A DNA stretch of 64,000 nt from Chelatococcus sp. (GTDB taxonomy: Bacteria; Pseudomonadota; Alphaproteobacteria; Rhizobiales; Beijerinckiaceae), in NCBI GenBank assembly GCA_003248805.1, contig QFQY01000008.1:62001-126000 (forward strand), in the 5' to 3' direction. A program made the translations under genes and the position numbers. Below the pieces are notes generated by a model. The model saw only the letters and a program-made list of their open reading frames with translations. It was not told the origin of the DNA and searched no databases. Position 1 is the first letter of the stretch, and the number at the start of each line of letters is the position of its first letter. This document shows, piece after piece, positions 59,438 to 64,000 of the stretch.

Positions 59438-61063
59438 ATGCCGGGCCGGCAATACGCGGAAGAAATCTGGCTGAACCTGCAGCAGCTCGGGCACAAGCGC
59501 CTCGCCGCTCTGGCGGCCATCGGGCTGTTCGTCTTCGGTGTCATCGGCGGCAGCGCCTACTATCTCAGCCGCCCGCAGATGTCCGTGCTCTATGGCGGGC
59601 TCCAGCGCGAGGACGTCAACCGCATCGGCGCGTCCCTGCAGGAAGCCGGCATCGCCTTCGACGTCAACGCGGAGGGCACGCAGGTCCTCGTGCGGCCCTC
59701 GCAGGCGCCGCAGGCCCGCATGCTGCTCGCCGAGAAGGGGCTGCCGCGCTCGACCAGCGCCGGCTACGAGCTCTTCGACAAGCTGGGCTCGCTCGGCCTG
59801 ACCTCCTTCATGCAGGAGGTCACGCGGGTGCGCGCCCTGGAGGGCGAGCTCGCCCGCACCATCCAGCTCATGCGCGGCGTCAAGGCCGCGAGCGTCCATC
59901 TCGTGCTGCCCGACAAGGGCTCGTTCCGGCGCGATCAGCAGCCGGCCTCGGCCAGCGTCGTCGTCCGCACGGAAAGTTCCGGCGCCGGCAGCACCGCGCA
60001 GGCGATCCGCCACCTGGTCGCCTCGGCCGTACCCGGGCTGGCGGTCGAGAAGGTGACCGTGCTCAACACCGACGGCACCATGCTCGCCACCGGCGGCGAC
60101 GCCAACGACATGCAGGCCAGCAAGCTCTCCGGCCTCCAGCAGGGCGTCAACCGCGACATTCAGGACAACATCCGCAAGGCGCTGACGCCCTATCTCGGCC
60201 TCGAGAATTTCGAGATCAGCGTCGCGACCGACCTGAACACCGACCGAAGGGAAACGAGCGAGACCGTCTTCAACCCCGACCAGAAGGTCGAGCGCTCGGT
60301 GCGCGTGGTCCGCGAAAACGACACCTCGCAGAACTCCGCCACGCAGGAGCCGACCACCGTCGAGCAGAACCTGCCCGAGAACCAGGTTCGCGCCGATGGC
60401 GGCCAGCGTTCGAGCGAGGAGAAGCAGCGCCGCGAGGAGCTGACCAACTACGAGATCTCCTCCAAGCGCACGCAGACGGTCTCCGACGGCTATTCCATCG
60501 CCAAGCTCTCGGTCGCGGTCCTGATCAACCGCCCCCGACTGGTCGAGTCGCTCGGCGGTTCGCCCAGCCAGGAGCAGATCGAGACGCGGCTGAACGAGGT
60601 CCGCCAGATCGTCGGCTCGGCCGCCGGCACCAGCGAGAGCCGGGGCGACAACATCAAGGTGCTCGCCGTCGACTTCGTGCAGGGCAATCGCAGCCTCGAC
60701 CCGGAGCCGCCGGTCGGCCTGACCGAGCATCTGCTGCGCCAGTCCGGCACGCTGATCAACGCGGTCGTGGTGCTCGCCCTCTCGCTGGCCATCATCTGGT
60801 TCGGCCTGCGGCCCTCGATCAACGCGATCCTGCGGCGTCCGGCGCCGGCCGAGATCGCGAGCATGGTCGAGGACGCCGACGCCAAGCCGGTCGACGCCCA
60901 GGCGCAGATCGCCGGCGCGGACGGGCCGCTCGACCTGATCGCCGACCTCACCAGCGCCACCCATCGCTCGCCCCTGCGCAAGCTGGAGCAGCTCATCGAC
61001 TTCGACGAGGCGCAGGCGGTCGCGGTTCTCAAGCAGTGGGTCCATGAGGGAGAACGGGCGTGA
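59438..61063 (+). CDS. fliF: Flagellar MS-ring protein FliF
   Basis: Forms the membrane-embedded MS-ring. The 541-residue product has an N-terminal membrane helix (AALAAIGLFVFGVIGGSAYY), the secretin-like repeat block MSVLYGGLQREDVNRIGASL, the diagnostic RVRALEGELARTIQLMRGVK and ASVHLVLPDKGSFRRDQQPA, a second helix (INAVVVLALSLAIIWFGLRP) and a C-terminal FliG-binding tail. First gene of the fliF-fliH-motB-motC set; overlaps the next gene by four bases. Confidence 0.97.
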   Translation: MPGRQYAEEIWLNLQQLGHKRLAALAAIGLFVFGVIGGSAYYLSRPQMSVLYGGLQREDVNRIGASLQEAGIAFDVNAEGTQVLVRPSQAPQARMLLAEKGLPRSTSAGYELFDKLGSLGLTSFMQEVTRVRALEGELARTIQLMRGVKAASVHLVLPDKGSFRRDQQPASASVVVRTESSGAGSTAQAIRHLVASAVPGLAVEKVTVLNTDGTMLATGGDANDMQASKLSGLQQGVNRDIQDNIRKALTPYLGLENFEISVATDLNTDRRETSETVFNPDQKVERSVRVVRENDTSQNSATQEPTTVEQNLPENQVRADGGQRSSEEKQRREELTNYEISSKRTQTVSDGYSIAKLSVAVLINRPRLVESLGGSPSQEQIETRLNEVRQIVGSAAGTSESRGDNIKVLAVDFVQGNRSLDPEPPVGLTEHLLRQSGTLINAVVVLALSLAIIWFGLRPSINAILRRPAPAEIASMVEDADAKPVDAQAQIAGADGPLDLIADLTSATHRSPLRKLEQLIDFDEAQAVAVLKQWVHEGERA

Positions 61064-61728
61064 AGCTGAAATCCGCCAGCCCCTTCATTCCGAGCTTCGA
61101 CGAGCTCGACTTCGAGGAGACGCTCGCCGCGCCCGCTGGTGCCGACGTGCCGGAGGCGATCGAGCTGCCGCCCTTTCTGCCCCGCGCCGAGCGCGAGCCG
61201 GCGGCAGCCGATACCACCGATCTCGTGGCGAATGCCCGGCTCGCCGCCGCCGCCGAGGCGAGGGCTGCGGCCGACCGGCAGATCGAGCGGCTGCGGGCCG
61301 AGCACGAGGCGGCGCTGGAAGTGGCGCGGCGGCAATGGGCGGACGAACTGGCGGGCGCGCTGTCGGAGAGCTTCGCGCAGGCCGTCGAGGAGATCGGCGA
61401 GCGCATCGCCGATTCCGTGGGGCGCGTGCTGCTGCCCTTCCTCGGGACGGAGCTGCGCGACGCCGCGAGCCGGGCGCTGATCGCGCAGATCGTGCCGCTG
61501 TTCGGCGGTGCGGACGGAGCGCTCATCCAGGTGCGGGCGCCCGCCGACATGATGCAGGCGCTGCGCAGGGTCTTCCCGCCCGGGCAGGCCGTCGAATTCG
61601 TCGAGAGCGACGGCGGCGAGGTCCGGATCGTCGCCGGCGAGACCGTGATCGAGACGCGCATCGCCGCCTGGGCGGACAGGCTCGAGGGCCGTGGACCGGA
61701 CCGGCGCCAGCGCCGGCCGGCCGGCTGA
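61060..61728 (+). CDS. fliH: FliH-like export ATPase regulator
   Basis: A 222-residue soluble protein. An acidic N-terminus is followed by an Ala/Glu/Arg-rich helix (about 60-115, with RLAAAAEARAAADRQIERLR) and a C-terminal globular part ending EVRIVAGETVIETRIAAWAD. The charged coiled coil and location after fliF fit FliH, which binds FliI and regulates it. Starts at GTG 61060, overlapping fliF by four bases. FliI itself is encoded about 10 kb to the left. Confidence 0.75.
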   Translation: MKLKSASPFIPSFDELDFEETLAAPAGADVPEAIELPPFLPRAEREPAAADTTDLVANARLAAAAEARAAADRQIERLRAEHEAALEVARRQWADELAGALSESFAQAVEEIGERIADSVGRVLLPFLGTELRDAASRALIAQIVPLFGGADGALIQVRAPADMMQALRRVFPPGQAVEFVESDGGEVRIVAGETVIETRIAAWADRLEGRGPDRRQRRPAG

Positions 61729-61756
61729 CAATCCCACCGGGCGCAGGCGGAACAGC

Positions 61757-63016
61757 ATGATGAGCAAGGACGTACCGGACATTCTCGTCATCCGGCGCCG
61801 GCACGGCAAGGGCGCGGAAACGCTCAAGGGCGGCGTCTGGAAGATCGCCTATGCCGATTTCATGACGGCGATGATGGCGCTCTTCCTGGTGCTCTGGCTG
61901 GTCAACGCGACCAACCGGGAGACGCGCACGACCGTCGCGCAGTACTTCAACCCGATCAAGCTGTCCGACACCACGGCGGACCGCAAGGGCGTGCGCAACC
62001 CGCAGGACGCCGAGCCCGGCGACTCCGAAAATCCCGACGCCATCGAGAACGCGCAGAAGGGCGCCCCGCGCAGCGGCCCGGAGCATCGGCCGACCGCTGT
62101 CCTGAAGGATCCGAACCGCAGCCCGGCGCCGTTCGACGATCCCTACTCCATCCTCGCCGAACCCACGGCCGCGCGGAAGGCGGAAGCGGGCGCCGATCGC
62201 GCCGCTCCGGTCACCCTCGGCACCACCGGCAAACCCGGCCTCAATGGCGGCGAGGCTCTGCGCGATCCCTTCGATCCCGATTTCTGGCGCCAGACGCCGC
62301 AGGCGCCCCGTCCCGTCCCGGCTCCCGAGGCCGCGGCCTCGGAGGCCCGCACCAGGAAGGCCATCGCCGACGCCGCGGCCGCCCAGGCTCCGGCCGAGCC
62401 GAGGCCCGAGCCCACCGTGCCGCCGCCGGCCGCCTCGCCTGCGAACCCGCCGGCCGCTGTCGCGATGACGCCGCGCAACGGCACGACCGAGCTCGCCTCC
62501 GCGATAACGCCGCGCGGGGAGACCGGAGCGGCCGCGTCGCAGGCCGGAGCGGGAACCGGCACCATCGCCTCGGCGATCGCCGCCGCCTTCGACGGCAAAG
62601 GCGCCGCGCCGCGTGCCGCCGCGCCGCAGGTCGACGTCAGGCAGACCGACGAAGGCGTCCTGATCAGCCTGACCGACAAGGCGAATTTCGGCATGTTCGC
62701 GATCGGCTCGGCCGAACCGCATCCCGAGACGGTCGAGGCGATGCGCCGTGTCGCGGGCGTGCTCGGCCAGCGTCAGGGCGCCATCGTGATCCGCGGCCAT
62801 ACCGACGCCCGCCCGTTCCGGGCCCGCGACAACGACAACTGGCGGCTCTCGACGGCGCGCGCCCATATCGCGCAGGACCTGCTGATCCAGAACGGCGTCG
62901 GCGAGGACCGGATCTCCCATATCGAGGGCTATGCCAGCCGCCTGCCGCGCGCGGCTGATCCCAACGCCGCCGAGAACCGGCGCATCGAGATCCTCATCCG
63001 CGAGAGGCGCTCATGA
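61757..63016 (+). CDS. motB: Flagellar motor stator protein MotB
   Basis: Peptidoglycan-anchored stator subunit, 419 residues. The membrane helix YADFMTAMMALFLVLWLV has the essential proton-path aspartate, preceded by LKGGVWKIA. The C-terminal OmpA-like domain contains VIRGHTDARPFRARDNDNWR and the end block AAENRRIEILI. A long, Pro/Ala-rich linker of about 200 residues separates the two, longer than in enterobacteria but usual for rhizobia. ATG at 61757 or 61760. Overlaps motC by four bases. Confidence 0.95.
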   Translation: MMSKDVPDILVIRRRHGKGAETLKGGVWKIAYADFMTAMMALFLVLWLVNATNRETRTTVAQYFNPIKLSDTTADRKGVRNPQDAEPGDSENPDAIENAQKGAPRSGPEHRPTAVLKDPNRSPAPFDDPYSILAEPTAARKAEAGADRAAPVTLGTTGKPGLNGGEALRDPFDPDFWRQTPQAPRPVPAPEAAASEARTRKAIADAAAAQAPAEPRPEPTVPPPAASPANPPAAVAMTPRNGTTELASAITPRGETGAAASQAGAGTGTIASAIAAAFDGKGAAPRAAAPQVDVRQTDEGVLISLTDKANFGMFAIGSAEPHPETVEAMRRVAGVLGQRQGAIVIRGHTDARPFRARDNDNWRLSTARAHIAQDLLIQNGVGEDRISHIEGYASRLPRAADPNAAENRRIEILIRERRS

Positions 63017-64000
63017 GGCCATGCGCGATCCCGGGCTGGCTTCTGCTCGTGGGCTGCCTCGCGGCCGGGCCGGCACGCGCCGAGCCCGAGACGGGGACGA
63101 GCGCTCCACCGCCGCCGTTCCAGCTCGTGCGCACGCTCCAGTCGCTTCAGAACGAGGCGGCGCAGGGCAACCGCACGGCCCAGGCAGCCCAGCAGCCCTT
63201 GCTGCGCGAGCTCGCCGGGGCGCTCGAACGGCAGGACCCCGAACTCTGGAAGGAGCCGCGCAACACCCGCGCTTTGGTCGCCTATGTGCTGAGCGGCGGG
63301 CCTCCGGGCGTGCTCGAACGTGTCAACGACAGCGGAGCCCTGGCGCCCCTGCCGGAAGGGCTGGCAGCGGGCGCGCTCGCCTATGTCTCGGGCGACGCCG
63401 CGAAGGCGCGCCCGCTATTGGCGCCGGTCGACGCCGTGGCGCTGGGCGGATTGCTCGGCGGGCAGCTCGCGCTGGTTCAGGCCAGCCTCCTTGCCCGCGC
63501 CGAGCCGAAGCGGGCGCTCGAACTCCTCGATCAGGCGCGGCTGCTGGCGCCGGGAACGCTGATCGAGGAAGGCGCGCTGCGCCGGGCGGTCATGGTCTCG
63601 GCCGAGACGGGGGATCTCGACCGGCTCGAGCGCGCGCTCGCGCAATACGAGCGGCGCTTCGGCGCCTCCGTCTATGCCGCCGCTTTCCGGCAATCCTTCC
63701 TGTCCGGCCTCGTGCGCCACGACTTCGGGCGCGAGGCGGAGAAGTTTCCGCGTCTCCTCGCGATCCTGCGCCCGCTCGCGCCGCCAGAGCAGCGCGAGGC
63801 GCTGCTTCTCGTCGCTCGCGACGCGCTGCTCGCCGGCCGTTTCGAACAGGCACGGCTGGCCTCGGAGGCCGCCTCCCAGATCGAGGGCGCGGACCGCTCG
63901 GCGCAGGCTCGTGCGGGTCTCTACGGTGCGGCGGCGCAACTCGGCCTGCGCCGAACGACCGGCGCCGGGGGCGCGCTCGCGCGTCTCGATCCCGAGCGGC
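63013..64000 (+). CDS. motC: Motor protein MotC, truncated by the window edge
   Basis: Open from ATG 63013 to the right end, 329 codons without a stop. It begins with a signal peptide (GWLLLVGCLAAGPARAEP), then shows LVRTLQSLQNEAAQGNRTAQ and a helical repeat-like remainder (VYAAAFRQSFLSGLVRHDFG). In Sinorhizobium, MotC is a periplasmic protein required for motor function and stabilised by MotE; both motB before it and motE at 34187 fit. The start overlaps the motB stop by four bases. Confidence 0.85.
   Translation, partial: MRPCAIPGWLLLVGCLAAGPARAEPETGTSAPPPPFQLVRTLQSLQNEAAQGNRTAQAAQQPLLRELAGALERQDPELWKEPRNTRALVAYVLSGGPPGVLERVNDSGALAPLPEGLAAGALAYVSGDAAKARPLLAPVDAVALGGLLGGQLALVQASLLARAEPKRALELLDQARLLAPGTLIEEGALRRAVMVSAETGDLDRLERALAQYERRFGASVYAAAFRQSFLSGLVRHDFGREAEKFPRLLAILRPLAPPEQREALLLVARDALLAGRFEQARLASEAASQIEGADRSAQARAGLYGAAAQLGLRRTTGAGGALARLDPER

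Noticed and set aside
57977..61045. Open frame of over 1000 codons on the minus strand opposite fliC and fliF
   Set aside because: It is a shadow of GC-rich third-position bias. Its translation is repetitive Arg/Gly/Ala/Asp without family motifs, whereas fliC and fliF on the other strand are unmistakable.

Overview
This is a GC-rich chromosomal segment from an alphaproteobacterium, most probably of the order Hyphomicrobiales (Rhizobiales). That placement is an inference from gene content: a complete PhyR-NepR-EcfG general stress module, a flagellar cluster in the rhizobial style (ftcR/rem, flaF, flbT, motE, motC, a DUF1217 protein, one-domain FlgD), the rpsT-dnaA-dnaN-recF-gyrB neighbourhood and short dispersed intergenic palindromes. 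A Bosea-like or Methylobacterium-like relative is plausible, but no species call is possible from the sequence alone.

Region 1 (1-10300) is housekeeping and accessory metabolism: AMP nucleosidase, a small ArsR-led operon with its own likely operator, the ubiquinone pair ubiE-ubiB divergent from mutM, a LysE-type exporter in a less GC-rich patch, a 1 kb gene-free spacer full of hairpins, an enoyl-CoA hydratase and a PLP-dependent threonine dehydratase-like enzyme. Region 2 (10300-21640) is the replication block: rpsT, dnaA, dnaN, recF, a heme-globin chemoreceptor, recQ and gyrB. As read here, gyrB is broken by a frameshifting deletion of about 62 bp in its ATPase domain. Region 3 (21640-32210) holds a membrane chemoreceptor, glutaminase, a PmtA-like methyltransferase, a transglutaminase-like protease, the stress locus (a degenerate kinase, ecfG, nepR and divergent phyR) and an extensin-like secreted protein.

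Region 4 (32237-64000, running off the right edge) is an almost uninterrupted flagellar cluster. A leftward block encodes rod, rings and export parts (flgB-flgC-fliE-flgG-flgA-flgI-motE-flgH-fliL-fliP). The regulator ftcR is transcribed away from a hook and junction operon (flgE-flgK-flgL-flaF-flbT-flgD-fliQ-flhA-fliR plus four small genes). A leftward trio follows (DUF1217-flgF-fliI), then a rightward motor block (motA-fliM-orf-fliN-fliG-flhB), flagellin fliC, and fliF-fliH-motB-motC. Many genes overlap by 1-4 bases, indicating translational coupling.

The points most worth a second look are the gyrB deletion, the stress-locus kinase that keeps its histidine box but has lost its recognisable ATP-binding motifs, the perfect EcfG-type promoter before nepR-ecfG, a probable second FliL-like protein at the end of the hook operon, and several families of mosaic palindromes in the gaps. 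No tRNA, rRNA, CRISPR array, insertion sequence or prophage was recognised.
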